From contig JBAMJV010008234.1 of assembly GCA_037951105.1 (NCBI GenBank), forward strand, positions 30,846 to 94,845: a DNA stretch of 64,000 nucleotides, read 5' to 3'. How positions within the stretch are numbered: position 1 is the first letter of the stretch; each line of letters begins with the position of its first letter. This document shows, in pieces, positions 35,038 through 47,261 of this stretch. The DNA comes from Echinarachnius parma (lineage: Eukaryota > Echinodermata > Echinoidea > Clypeasteroida > Echinarachniidae). The notes below the pieces were generated by a model. The model did not search any database. It was not told the DNA's origin and saw nothing but the letters and a program-made list of their open reading frames with translations. The translations under genes were made by a program, and so were the position numbers.

Positions 35038-37176
35038 CAGCCTAAAAGCATGAAAATTGTGATAATGTTGTCATTACACATACAACTGTACATATACTAC
35101 ATGTAGTTATAGTAGTGCTGAACTACACATGTATGCAACCATTTCAAGAGCGTAAAGACACATATTTGGCCAATTCTTTATGCATGTAAATAGGTCGGAG
35201 CCTTATTTATTTTATCCCAAATTTGTAGATTATAATTAGTTCCGGTTTGGGGAATATTTATCAAAAATACAGTAGGAGTAGAATGCTAAATTTGATTTTG
35301 ACATTGCTCCCAAAACTGTATCACGGACAAAAATTAAAATGTATTTTTCTGGGGCTACTTTTCAAGCTTGACTGCGGCTGCACAAAAATAACACTCCAAA
35401 ATTTGATTTCAGTGAACTTCAGGGGCTCTTTTATAAATTTTGAGGGCTCTTTTTAGCATTTCGGGGGCAAATTCGCCCCGAGCTTTAGAGTCCTTCTCTT
35501 TCTCAACCCAATGATATGTGTGTCAAGTGCTGTCAAGTTTTACAACACAAATATGCTAATAAAAAATAAAAGTGTGCTAAATTTGGTTGCTACATTTCTT
35601 CCAAACTTTATACATGTACATGATTATTTCCCAAGTACATGTACAGGACAAAAAGTGACTTTTATAGCATCCTTCTCTCTCTCTCAACCCAATGATTGAT
35701 ATATGTGTGTCAAGTGCTGCCAAGTTTAACAACACAAAAATGTTAAGTATTTTCCCAGGTTATGTGACTTCCTGCTTGTGGCCTGGACGGTGTGCAGTAA
35801 ACCAAAGATCCTGGATAATAAAAAAGTCAAACTTTATGTTCATGTACACATACTAGTTGTAAAATAATGTTTGTAACACATTTGTACTAGTTGTAAAATA
35901 ATGTTTATAACACATTTGATTGTTAAAGGAATCAAGTAACATTGTCCAAATCCTCAAAAATTACTTGGAACTCTAGCGGTTCTCTCATACCTTGGGTTAT
36001 TCATATTGACAATAAAAGTATGGGGCAGCTTTTTTTGTTTTGTTTTTTCCATTTCATTATAAAGATACTTACGATTGAAGAGTTCGGATTTTCAACTATC
36101 CACTGGATAGTCAACACCATGTACAAAGTCAGTGCAATGAGTTAGTGACTATCACTTGAGTTTTAGTCACTGAGATTTATTTCTAGCTGAACAAGATACC
36201 CTTTAATTTCAAATCCTTTAAACATTTTAGTTTTCCCCAAAAAACTGTTTTGGGCCTTTAAATTGCTTGCCTGTGTATTGGAGCACACTGTTTGAGGCAT
36301 GACTTCATGACCAATCTAGTTTCAGTCACTAAAATTAAACTTCTAGCTGAACAAGATAATGATTGCCTATTCCAAAAATTGTCTCTGTATAATGAGCAAT
36401 ACCATTATAACCCACTGTTGTTGGGTGGGCCCGCTCATGTTCGAAGCATGATGTATTCATGATCAGTGGAGTGTTCAATATCACGAATGGTCCCCATACA
36501 GGCCATGTTTACTTTGTTCTTAAAATAGTACATGAACTATTCAAATTGTGGAGCACGTTTTACGGTACAATGCCTTTGAGAAGTTATGTGACTGATAATA
36601 TACTTAGTACGGTGACAAACTATACAAAGGGATATTTGCCAAGTTCAAAGTAGATTTGTAGATTCATAACATGTACTGCACGTACCGCACGAAACATACA
36701 CAATTGTTTAACTCTAATTTAAAACCTTTTTATTATTCAATTCATACATGTCTCACTAGCAATTTGCTCTCTAGATACAAAAGAACACTTCAATTAAAAT
36801 GCAATGTACATTTTGTTCTTTTGTTCTGACAAACTAGCACAAAACGTGTCATTCTATCAAATTTGTCTTCCTTTCATTTACCATATTTGACAATGTATAA
36901 ACATGCATCAAAGCAGCCTGCCCGTACTGACCCCGTTCAAACTCCACAATTCCACTCAGTAAGTAAAGCTATTATACTGCACATTTTGGAAGCTCACTAT
37001 CCCAATAATACAGCGAATAGATAGTTAGATCCGGTTTGCCAAACAATTTAGTGGGAAGATTAATAAGTGGACCATCACATCAGTCAATGAAAATTTAACT
37101 TTTTCTGTAATTTTCTATCATATTTGTCAGTACTATTCCTGACTAGTGCTAAGCTCATTTCTACAGGGGTGGGCTG

Positions 37177-37512
37177 CAACCAAAAAAATACACGGGGGCG
37201 ACGGGCGATTCGCCCCCCGATACCTTTGGAATCGCCCCCGTGAGCCACGGCACGGGGGCGGAAAAAAAAGAAAAACAAAATTTAAACATCTTTTTGCATG
37301 ATCTGAAAGCGCCAGAAACGTACCAAACATGGCAAAATCGGATAGATCACATCATGATAATCATTTGTTAGACCCTTGAGCAGTGAAAACGATGTAAAAA
37401 AAAAAAGAGCCCCGTGAGCCCCAAAATAGCCCTCGTGAATAATTTCACGAGGGCGTTTTTCTCCCTCAAAATTTTCAAAATCGCCCTCGTGAAAAAAAAA
37501 GTCTTTTTTTGG
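37177..37512 (-). mobile_element. Interspersed repeat with CACGAGGGCG ends, copy B
   Basis: Inverted relative to copy A 10 kb away, with the same block order and high similarity (AGCCACGGCACGGGGGCGGA, CGTACCAAACATGGC, AATTTCACGAGGGCG). A related but diverged cluster of TTCGCCCCCGAAAA words lies at 43490-43770. Confidence 0.85.
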
Positions 37513-38384
37513 TTGGTGGGCTGGAATAAAACATACACTGTATATCTATCGAACAACCTTTAGCAGTCTGCATACACCCCTGCCTGGGATTTAAAGACAC
37601 TTTCCTCCATTGGCAAGCCAAAATTGTAAATCTGAGAGATAAATATGACATAGAAATAAATGTAGCCTGAGAAGGTTAGGGCTTGAAGATCATACCCTTT
37701 CTTTGAATAATTGTGTAAAGCGCTTTAATAGAGATGATATTGTATCATATTTGGTGATATTTAAATCAAACCTATATTTATATATTACAAAAGTAGGACA
37801 ATATCTTTAACTCATGAAACAAGATGTACACTTTTTCATTTTGTTTCTACTTAGGTTTATTCCCCTTTAATAACTTTAACTATTTTCAATGACAACATTG
37901 ACAAAAGATACATACATCTGTACAGATGGTTAAAGAAAGAGCTCTAGACCTTGAACATGACTTACGTAAATTGTAGACCAATCGGTCAGAGAACCAATCC
38001 AAACCCCTCGAGCGGCCTCCGTATCACCCCTACCAGGAATGTTATCAATGAAATAGGATACAGAGTGCGATTGTATAACACACGGGTAATATCGGGTATA
38101 TATATCAGGGATACATGTAGTTGCGGGTAATGGATGCGCATGCATCTATTCACTTTACCAAATGTCCCATACGGCAACGATCCCTGAACACAAAATTGGT
38201 GAAATGTAAATTACGTAAAGCTCTAGATTCCTTTAGATAAAGGTTTTTACAGATCTTGAACTTCTTCAATCATCAATTGTTGCGTTTTCTTGTCCATATT
38301 TGGTATTGTTAAATGGTTTGGATGAGGGAATGGGGTTGGGACCTAAATCTGAGAGAAAAGAGGAACATGATAGTGAGTTGATGT

Positions 38385-38640
38385 GTTGATGTGTATGTGT
38401 GTGTTGCATATGTGTGTGTGTGTGTGTATGTGTGAGTAGGTGTGTGTGTTGCTTATGTGAGTGTGCAAGTGTGTATCATGTATGTGTGTTCTGTGTGTTC
38501 TATAAGTGAGTGTGTGTGAACATATATTATGTTTGCGTACATGTGTACATTGTTTTTCAGTGCACGTGATGCGCTTGCCGGCATACATTATAACATGTAT
38601 GTGCTGCTTATAAATGTGTGTGCGCACATGTACATGTGCA
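38385..38640. repeat. TG-rich microsatellite
   Basis: Imperfect GTGTGT/TGTATG tract of about 250 bp. Confidence 0.85.
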
Positions 38641-39403
38641 TTGCAGATTCACTGTGGCCGAGGCACTGTAATTGAAACCATAAATATTCCATGTACATGC
38701 AACTGGTATTGACGGGTCTTTAATTATTTAAAGAGAGAAACGTGAGAGAGGGAGGGAGTGCATCTTTTTTTTCTAGCAGCTGATCTACCACAATAAACCC
38801 ACAACCGTAATGGCACAAACTTTATTAGCATGCATGTTTGTGGTGGGAGGGGACTTTCAGGGGGAAATAAACATACATTTTTGGTGATCACTTTCCAAAT
38901 TTGCAAACATTAGAATAGCACTCTGAAATTTGGTTTGTAAATATCAAATTTAATGAGGATTTATGCGGGAGAGGGGTAAGGAGCTCTTTTGGCCATTTCA
39001 TGGGGCTGCATTTATATAAATTATGCCTTACTCTGCCCAAGACCAACATTTTTTGTTTCACTACTACATGTACATACATATTATACATCATACATGTGTT
39101 ACATACATGTTCAAAGAGAGTTGCACGCAAGCCTGTGGTTAAAACCTCCAAACTTGCATGCATGCCATGATAAGGGGAAATCTCTTCTCTACATACTCAA
39201 AAGATATGAGGCAAAATAAACACACCACAAGTTCGGCCCCTCACCGCGGCATCGACAGCGACACTGTGGGTTGCAATTACTCACACCAATTAGACTTAGA
39301 GAGGAAATGTCCTGAGATGACCTGATCAACCGATGTGAACTCTTGGTTTACATGTACAAGTCTTAACCAATTGCCTTTGGGAACCTGACCAGTGGGTCCT
39401 GTA

Positions 39404-40033
39404 TTAAAGGGGTAGTTTAGTTTTGTAATTTTGTATACCTGTCGAGCATGGTGGAGTAATAACTATTAGTTTATAATGTTACTGTCCAGGTTTGGTTACT
39501 AAAGTTTAGCCTTACCAAAACTGCACATCACAATTTTTTTGTGAGGTAATGAAAAACTGAGTGTCGAATTTGAGAGAACATGCAATTTTAATGGCAGAAT
39601 AAACTTTATTTGGTCAAAATCGGTCCAGAAACGGCTGAAATATCAATAAATATATTTGATCTTATAAATAATTATTTGGGGCCCAAATAATTCGATGATT
39701 TTTTCAAAAAATAAAAAAAATGCTTACACTTTTTCAAAAATTTTCAAAAGCGTTTTTTAAATAAGTGTTGATGATCTATCTACTTATCATTATTTCAATA
39801 GAACATCACATGCATTATTTTGTATGAAAAATGGTTGAAACCAATGCCTTTTTAGAAAGCGCCCTCTTGTGTTTTAATGGCTCTTTTTGAATGATAACAG
39901 GCTTTTTACTTAGTCGTTTGTAATTTTGTATACCTGTCGAGCATGGTGGAGTAATAACTATTAGTTTATAATGTTACTGTCCAGGTTTGGTTACTAAAGT
40001 TTAGCCTTACCAAAACTGTACTACCCCTTTAAC
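39404..40033 (+). mobile_element. TTAA-family MITE, copy 3 (end duplicated)
   Basis: TTAAAGGGGTAGTTTAGTTT at the left, CTACCCCTTTAA at the right. The segment TTGTAATTTTGTATACCTGT through TTACCAAAACTG occurs at both 39424-39524 and 39914-40018. The right-end block has therefore been copied into the left end, probably by recombination between two copies. Confidence 0.9.
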
Positions 40034-40644
40034 TCTATACTGGTGATTGCAAAATCTAGTAGGGAACATGTTTTTAATTAATGTACATGAAATGTAATGA
40101 TGATGCAAATATAATATGAACTTGAACTCAATCAAAAACCAGCTTGTACAGTATGTAGAGCTCTGACAAGGGCAATCCATCCTAGGAGTGGAGAATAAAT
40201 CAATATAATTACAGTCAACATTGCTGCAATATGATAACGATGAATTTCTAATTATTGATTGATGGGGATTTTTAATGACAAAAACAATCATAGGACATGT
40301 ATACAACTGTATTGTGTGCCAGGTGGCATCACCTCCCAAAGATAGTATGTAGGTTATATTGCTATCACTCGCAGCACCTATATGGAGGAAATGAACCTAG
40401 ATGAACTGATGTGACCTGTACATGCCCTAGTAGACTACGTAGTTAACCGACCAAAGGAATTCAGTATTGGCTAATCTTTTGCCATAATTTTGTGTTTTTT
40501 TTAAACTCAAATACATTTATAATTAATTTAATATTTTTACTTTTGATAATTTTAGATTATAAATCATCTCGATAGATGAGACTTAATTCTACTAAATTTG
40601 TGTAAGAAATACTTGTTATTTATGAAACTGAGCAAAGAAATGTT

Positions 40645-40720
40645 GGCTTCACTGGGAATCAAACCCGAGACCTCAGGATCGCTTAACTAGTGTTCGAACC
40701 ACACTAAGCCATAAGGCCCT
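40645..40720 (-). repeat. tRNA-derived SINE head
   Basis: On minus: A-box-like TATGGCTTAGTGTGGTT (about 40698-40713) and B box GGGTTTGATTCC (about 40653-40665). A tRNA-like relic; stems are not convincing for a functional tRNA. Confidence 0.6.
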
Positions 40721-41288
40721 ATTAATGGTGGTACTTCCCTGGAACCCATTTCAATGCTCGTGCTAGTCTGAATCTATAGCATAACATTGTATGCATTATA
40801 CAGACACCATCTTGGACTCTTCAACAATAAGTGGTGGAATCACAACATTGACAACTTACCTGGAAATTACAATGGGTGCCAATTAACTTATCATCATGTA
40901 TTGTGCAAAACAACTTCATCGAGGTACAATGAGATCCTCCAATTTACTTAATCATTATCTCTCGAGACTGGGGAGACTCAAATTTCCACAAATGAGGGAT
41001 TCAGTCACTGCTTTGACTACTTTAGGAAAACAAAAGTTTACAAAATACCTGGAAACCAGTTGGGTGCCAATTTGTATTGCACCTGAATGCAGGGAGCCTG
41101 GGCCTTGGGGAAGCCCAAGATCAGGGTATACATGCAGGCATAGCAAAGTATTCTGGGCTTGAAAACTGAAGTTAGATTGTGAATCTTGGAAAATGTCCCA
41201 CACTTTGGGCAAATACTGTACATACACATTGTACATGTTCAGTTTGGTACCTGAATTTCAGACTGTGAACAAAATCACAATGTAAGTA

Positions 41289-41970
41289 CCGTAAAACTCC
41301 GTGTATAAGGCGCACCCGTGTATAAGGCGCACCTCCAACTTTCTAAAAAAAAAAAAAGGACACCCTGTATTTTTTTTTTTTAGACACCCTGTAGTGCTGT
41401 TGGAATACTTACATCGCTGGTCTAGGGCATATCAAGGGCTTAATGTCAATTGTAGCTTTCATCATCATATGCATTTTTTCACATACAAAATAGTGGTTAG
41501 TACAAAAATTGCACACATTGAGCAATAACACTGGTGCTCATAAATATTCATATTCTTATTCATGAATATTCATAAGCACTTATACTCATTCAATATATGC
41601 AATTTTCTTACTTAACTAACAACTATTTTCAATTATGAGCAAAATTTATAACCACTGGTTAGATAATTGCATATATAATGAGTACCTGCTGCTCACGAAT
41701 GTATGAATATTCATTAGCTGCAGTATTTGCTCAATAAACTTGCAATTTTTAAATTTGTAACCAATATTTGTTTTGTGTGAAAAAAGTATATGTTGCTGAA
41801 TGCTACAACAGACAGCAAGCTTTTGTCATGCTCTACACCAGTGTAATATGCATTGAACATGACTACAGGGTGTCCAAAAAAAATTGGCTATACCTGTGTA
41901 TAAGACGCACCCCCGACTTTGAAATTTTTTCCGACGGAAAAAAGTGCGCCTTATACACGGAGTTTTACGG
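41289..41970. mobile_element. TA-flanked inverted-repeat element (682 bp)
   Basis: CCGTAAAACTCCGTGTATAA at the left and its exact complement at the right, TA on both sides (41287-41288, 41971-41972). Inner blocks GTGTATAAGGCGCACC and GACACCCTGTA also recur in inverted order on the two sides, giving terminal repeats of about 100 bp. No transposase. Consistent with a Tc1/mariner or pogo-type MITE. Confidence 0.85.
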
Positions 41971-41992
41971 TAAAGATGATTTTAACAGATCT

Positions 41993-42153
41993 GGGGCCCG
42001 TTGCAAAAAGAAATTTATACAATCGATTGTAAAGTTGCAATTAATTGTGAGTGCGATCATGTGACCAAATGCGCACATCTGATTGGTTCAAATGCGCAAA
42101 TTTTCTGACTTGCAATTAATTGCAATCGATTACATCTCTTTCTGCAACGGGAC
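41993..42153. mobile_element. Palindromic MITE with GGGCCCGTTGCA ends, copy A
   Basis: Arms GGGCCCGTTGCAAAAAGA, ATCGATTGTAAAGTTGCAAT and the complements TTGCAATTAATTGCAATCGA and TCTGCAACGGGACCC. The centre contains GATCATGTGACC. Confidence 0.85.
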
Positions 42154-42979
42154 CCATGTCCATATGTGTACTTATTTTCACAAACTAAATAAAACAGATA
42201 AGGGCTTCGAAAGGGTTTAAAGCAACTGACACAAATTAAGCCTGATGCTGAAACAGAATACAGAACTTGAGGTGTACATAGTCAGTATGCGTCCCTTTAA
42301 ATGTGAACTGGCCGTGGCCCCCATCCCACAGGGTGAAGCATTCCAGGCAGTGCACCACTAATGGACATATCAATTTATATCTGTACAGGAACTTGTCGCT
42401 TGGTACATGTATGTATACAACCATTTCGTCTACCATCAAGATCAGAATTTTAAAGTTTTTGCCCTTAGGATTAGGATTACTGATTATTAGGATTTTGGGT
42501 CAAGTTTAGACTTGGAAGTTGGAAAAATGGAACAGGAAGTTTCAGGCATCATGTAGACTTCTAGACAAAATATGTGTAATCCAAGCAAACATAAACAGGG
42601 CTGTATACACACCCCTGCCAATGCAGGAATTAATTTTTGATTTTATGCTATTATGGGATACTTTTTCAATCTAATGGATATCACAAAATATTTAACATTA
42701 TAATGTAATTTTAGGGGCTACCTACTGATTTCAGGGGGCTATTTTGAGAATTAGGGGGCAAAATCGCCCTCAGTCCCCATATATTTCCTACGCTGAGTCC
42801 CCAGCCCATCCTACAACGACCTACAGTACACTGAAAGAGAGAGAGGGGCAAAATATCTGACAATTTGTTGCATGGCAAAATGTACACTTAGTGATCACTG
42901 TTATTTTTAGATTGTCACTGACTTTATATAATGAAGGCTTTTATACTGATTACAAAACATGTACTAATTTGAATTTGCC

Positions 42980-43140
42980 GACTTTAAAACTCTTTTGCCA
43001 TATTCCTGGGGGACCGGTCAGGCGTTTAAAGTCAAGACTCCACCAAATTTGGTGGCCACCAGAATTGGTAATTTGGTGGCCGAAGCTCCTTTTTGGTGGT
43101 CCAGGGCCTCTGTTAAACTTCGAGCCCTGCATACAAATAC
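42980..43140. repeat. Repeat with TGGTGGCC words
   Basis: TTTGGTGGCCACCAGAATTG and GGTGGCCGAAGCTCC. A similar GGTGGCT-rich segment is at 51065-51150, with ACCGGTCAGG adjoining both. A diverged dispersed repeat of unknown class. Confidence 0.5.
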
Positions 43141-43549
43141 AATCTTTTCAAAAACAACTTTCTTTTAGAGCTCTTTTAAAAACGATGGTGGGCGAGTGTT
43201 CCATAGTGTGTGTGTGTATGTGTGCATTGGCTCTTGGCCTTTGGGTTTTTTTAAGGGGGGGGGGGGGGGAGGGTTCACGAGGGTGGTAGGTTTGAACATT
43301 TTGGGGAAACGTAGCTCCTGACCCAGGCTTAGGAAGAACGAAAGTTTAACTTTAAAAATGTATTTGCATTGAACTTCTTAAATAGTTGTACAGAGTTCTG
43401 TTGTGGTTTGGAAGGTGTTCCTGCATGCATTTTGTTAGCTGCCAAGCCTGTTAGCTGCCAAGCCTGTGAGCCAGCGAAAAAAATACATGGGGGCAGCGGG
43501 GGAATTCGCCCCCGAAATGCACAAATTCGCCCCCGAAAAAAAAAATTCG

Positions 43550-43555
43550 CCCCCG

Positions 43556-43617
<62 letters not shown>

Positions 43618-43618
43618 G
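43550..43618. repeat. Poly-A next to poly-T
   Basis: An A run (about 26 bases) followed by G and a T run (about 32 bases), able to form a hairpin; embedded in TTCGCCCCCGAAAA repeats. Confidence 0.85.
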
Positions 43619-44824
43619 GGATTTTTCTGTTTGGATTGTGATCAAATGCTTATAAAATGATCACTTACAGCCTTATAGCTTATTAGTAGCCCCTGAAATT
43701 CGAAAAAGAGCCCGGAAATTTGTAGCCCCCGAAAGTTGGAAAAGTAGCCCCCGAAAATGGAGCCCCCGAAATAAAAATATTCATTTTTTCACTGCTGTGA
43801 GCTGCCAAGCCTCTGACCCCCCGAAGCCCTGAGTGGCAGCCAGAGTGCCAATGACCACCAACAATTTAATTTGGCAACAAGAAACTCTTGTATCGGCCAC
43901 CAACAAATATACATACACTGTTCACATCGATTGTGGGAGTCTATCTACAAAGTCTATCTCATATGTTCTTTCAGCTACCTATAAGAAAAGTTGTCACAGA
44001 GAGCCCTGGTAATATGTTTCACTACTCAACGGGTCTCAACCCCATAATACTGTATAGAAAGGGTGCCAATTTACCAACCACTGCCTTCACCCATGGCTAA
44101 AGTATCAAACCATCTGTGACCTACCGTAGGAAACCACAGCTTGGTCCTAGAGTAAAAGGACAAATAAAACTTGGGGTTTGTTTCCCAGGGACCAATTTCC
44201 TCTTGTGGTCCTACTGCATACAGTTTCTTTCCTCTTTCACTTTGGCTTCCAATCATGATTTTTAAAGAATGCAACACATGTCAGCAGCCTAGGAGTGAAA
44301 TGTACAGGGGGAGTGCAAAGTGGAACCATGCGAACAAATGCCCCCCCCCCCCCCCCCCCCCCAATGTATGTTACCAGTTTGCCAGTTCGATAAGAAAGTT
44401 TTCAGCAAATCTCTTGATCAGTTGAAAAACTATTTTTTATGTAGCATCCAGGGTTATCTAATATATAATGTACATCATACTGACAGTTATTGTTTACCAA
44501 AGATGGCATGAAAGATGGGTAAGTACATGTATGGCAATGCCCTCGACCCCCCCCCCCCCCCCCCCCCCTCATTGATGCTTCTGTCCAATATGGGGATAGC
44601 AAACAAAATAATTGTAACAGTTATAATTTAGAGGATCTAGATCTAGCCACATCCCACACCCCAAAAAGAAATGCCAGAAACACACACACACAACACAATC
44701 TTACATGATGTTATGACCGCACTTTCAACTTTGTAGGACAGCTATGTACAGCTAATTAATGACGTGAGTAATGTGCCTAGCTGCTCTTTTGTTACTAGTC
44801 CAACTCCACGGATATACATGTAAT

Positions 44825-44975
44825 AGGCCCTTTTGCAGAAAGAGTTGCAATCAATTGTAAAGTTGCTATTAATTGCAAGTCAGATCATGTGACTGAATGT
44901 GCAAATCTGATAGGTTCAAATGTGCTTATTTTCTGACTTTACTTTCGATTGCAAATGTTTCTGCAACAGCAACAG
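44825..44975. mobile_element. Palindromic MITE with GGGCCCGTTGCA-like ends, copy B
   Basis: A diverged relative of 41993-42153: GGCCCTTTTGCAGAAAGAGT, AATTGTAAAGTTGC, GATCATGTGACTGAATGTGC, then a degraded right arm TTTCTGCAACAGC. Confidence 0.75.
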
Positions 44976-45393
44976 GCACGGCCCTGTGAGGCCTTTGAAG
45001 GTTCATTGCTCAGGCAGTCAGGGATTTTTTCTATGTGATAATATGTCGCTTTTTCTTTTACGACGATACAGAAACACACACACACACACCCACACTCAAT
45101 CATGTGTCATGTTAACCTAACCAGGCTCTGTGCGTAGCACAGAGCCTGGCATATTGAAGTGTGTGTTAGGTGTATCGCTCGTAACAATTATTGGTAAAAA
45201 TAGTATATAAGATACTATACAATTTATATCTGGTTTTATACTTACGACGGATGTTATCCATGGACATCAATGGTCCACTGTCTTGATACATGAGGCTCCA
45301 TTCAGTGTATTTATTCACAAAATTAGGTTTTTATCGTCCAGATTGTGGTAAGAAGCAAAAATTCCAAAATGGTATCCGAATTTGTGTCCACAG

Positions 45394-46046
45394 TGCGCAT
45401 GCGTGAGGTCGCAGGTCAAACTTTGGCGTACGAGCCAAGATGTACTCAATGTTAACCTAACCGCCTGGCATATACATCGCTCGAAATCTTGCAGGAACAT
45501 GTTTGTAGATGGGCGATGAGGTGTTTTATCCTCTTTAAGCAGATTTTTTTTAAATTTTGTTTACTTGTACTGCACCCTAAAATACCTATGTACGACGGCG
45601 CTACACAAAATTGCTATAAAAACAATGATAACCTACCTCAAATTGATTATTTATGTCGATTGTCCTTGTTAGAATCCCGCTGTGCGATGCCGACGGATCG
45701 AAAAAAAAAGCCGGATTCTAACAAGGACGATCGACATAAATAATCAATTTGAGGTAAGTTATCATTCTTTTTATAGCAATTTTGTGTAGCGCCGTCGTAC
45801 ATAGGTATTTTAGGGTGCAGTACAAGTAAACAAAATTTAAAAAAAATCTGCTTAAAGAGGATAAAACACCTCATCGCCCATCTACAAACATGTTCCTGCA
45901 AGATTTCGAGCGATGTAACATGTATATGCCAGGCGGTTAGGTTAACATTGAGTACAGTGGCCTGGCTTATATGTATTAGTCAACCGATCGCCACTTACGC
46001 GCGGAACCGGAATAAAACCTCGCCTATATATCCCAGCATGCATTGC
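45394..46046. promoter_or_regulatory. Promoter-type motifs flanking the inverted repeat
   Basis: TGCGCATGCG (45394-45403) matches the NRF1 site, and TCCCAGCATGCATTGC (46031-46046) is a strong match to the ZNF143 site. Both are typical of CpG promoters. Located in STK11 intron 1 on repeat DNA. Promoter activity is inference. Confidence 0.35.
45441..45956. repeat. Near-perfect inverted repeat, arms about 240 bp
   Basis: The left arm (45441-45677) and right arm (45713-45956) match almost exactly around a 35 nt loop; the main difference is about 7 extra bases near the right arm's end. Both arms carry, reading outward, CAATTTGAG followed by a splice-donor-like GTAAGT (right) or GTAGGT (left). Confidence 0.92.
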
Positions 46047-46754
46047 CGATGACTTTGGAGGCGACAGGACAATTTTGAATATTTGTGCGAAGCCGTTTGG
46101 GATTAATCATCAATTTGAGGCAAGTTATTATTCTTTTCATATAATTTCTATGTAGCGCGCAGATAAAACGCACTTTTGTTCTCTAGAAAAGGTTAACCAA
46201 ATACAAAAAAATTATAATTAAAGGTGATAAAAACACCTCATCGCAAAAACGCTACACCATTTTGATCGTCAGTAATTCACAGCTCTGTGCTACGCACAGA
46301 GCTGATCATAGTTAGTGTCATGTAGGAACAATTTTCTTTGCTTTGCAATTCAACATACATGTGTATTCACTTTACCAACAGGAAAATTCCTGAGATTAGC
46401 CTTGGATTATAGCAAATCAACATTTCCCCCTTGTCTGAAATTGTAATCAAAGATTATAAAAGATAAAAAGAGTGAAAAGTTAAAACAACGTTTGATAGAA
46501 ATGTTTAGAGCGAAATTCAAAAGGGTGACACTTTTTAAATAGAGGGAACAAACATAATGAAAATAAATGAAATATTGTCATTGAAATCTGAATTGAAACT
46601 GAAGTCTGAACAACTTGAACAATCAATGTCAATTAAAAGTAGAACTTTTTTGTATTATTATCTGGAAAATGTTGTTTGTAAAATTGTACTCATCTGAATA
46701 ATTTAAATGAAAATGGTACGACTCTCAGTCTCAATCTTATAATTTTATCAATAC

Positions 46755-47101
46755 CTTTTCACATTCTGCTCTCCATTCGGGATCCTTTTCAGCTTCTTCC
46801 TCTTGAGAATTTTCACGGCTCTCCGGGACAGGGTTTCGGAGTCGAGCGCCTCTTTCACCTTGCCATACGAGCCCTCCCCGAGCGCATCGCCCATCAGGTA
46901 CTTCCCCACCAGCTTCGCACGCTTCCTGCGCGGCTGATAAACAATGTCAGCCGAGTCCACTCGGTGTATGAAAATGTGGGCATCGTCGTCGTCTTGGAAG
47001 ATCGAGAAGTGATCATGTTCGCTCAGCCGCGCCCAGTGCGGTGGGATATGATTCACGTTATCCTCATCAAGGCTTTTAGCGAGCATTTCTGTATCCACCA
47101 T
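46755..47101 (-). CDS. STK11: STK11/LKB1 exon 1 (N-terminus and kinase N-lobe start)
   Basis: First coding exon of the serine/threonine kinase LKB1, which with STRAD and MO25 phosphorylates the activation loop of AMPK and related kinases. It encodes residues 1-115 plus two bases of codon 116. Seen: a divergent acidic N-terminus; the LKB1-specific block [18 protein letters not shown] (46-63), whose basic run matches the vertebrate nuclear-localisation segment; the glycine loop GEGSYGKV (75-82); and the ATP-binding lysine in AVKILK (K97). The start is the ATG at 47101-47099 in a strong Kozak context (ACC ATG G). The frame stays open for 14 codons upstream but offers only a TTG, so this ATG is preferred. 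The donor is AAAAG|GTATTG. The N-terminus is about 19 residues longer than human. Identification is near certain; the exact start is slightly less so. Confidence 0.96.
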
Positions 47102-47260
47102 GGTAATATGCTGAGGTGTTCTTATGGACCAAGAACACACCAAACGAAAGAAACTTTGCGATGCATTTGGAATTTCTGGACGATTTCAACACACAGGTTT
47201 ACATCGCCATGTTGTTTACACGGAGATAAATACAGTCACGTGATTTTAATTCAGCTTTTT
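47102..47260 (-). promoter_or_regulatory. STK11: Probable STK11 5' UTR and proximal promoter
   Basis: Sequence immediately upstream of the exon 1 ATG. On the minus strand it carries CAACATGGCG (47205-47214), a good match to the YY1 site common near animal start sites, and GTCACGTGA (47235-47243), a palindromic E-box of the USF/MiT-TFE type. No TATA box is obvious. Assigning it as promoter is inference from position and motifs; the start site is not determined. Confidence 0.5.
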
Positions 47261-47261
47261 T

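Larger units (their letters stand above)
45111..46305. mobile_element. 1.2 kb composite repeat bounded by GC hairpins
   Basis: A 13 bp perfect stem with GTA loop lies at 45121-45149 (CCAGGCTCTGTGC arm). At 46281-46303 a related hairpin (AGCTCTGTGC arm, TAC loop) lies in opposite orientation. Between them are a 0.5 kb inverted repeat and a third, diverged copy of its arm (46090-46260). No coding frame. Class unknown. Confidence 0.55.
21601..46754 (-). other. STK11: STK11 intron 1 (25 kb)
   Basis: Between exons 1 and 2. Filled with non-autonomous DNA elements, tandem arrays and microsatellites listed separately. Open frames are short, low-complexity or repeat-derived, and no nested gene is recognised. 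Telomere-like CCCTAA variants occur at 22195-22240. Stretches with nothing I can name: 27810-28470, 29100-30160, 34100-35000, 35720-37130, 40040-40640 and 46310-46740. Confidence 0.8.

Noticed and set aside
47102-47143. Upstream extension of the STK11 start
   Set aside because: The frame is open for 14 codons upstream but the only candidate start is TTG; the ATG at 47101 has a strong Kozak context.
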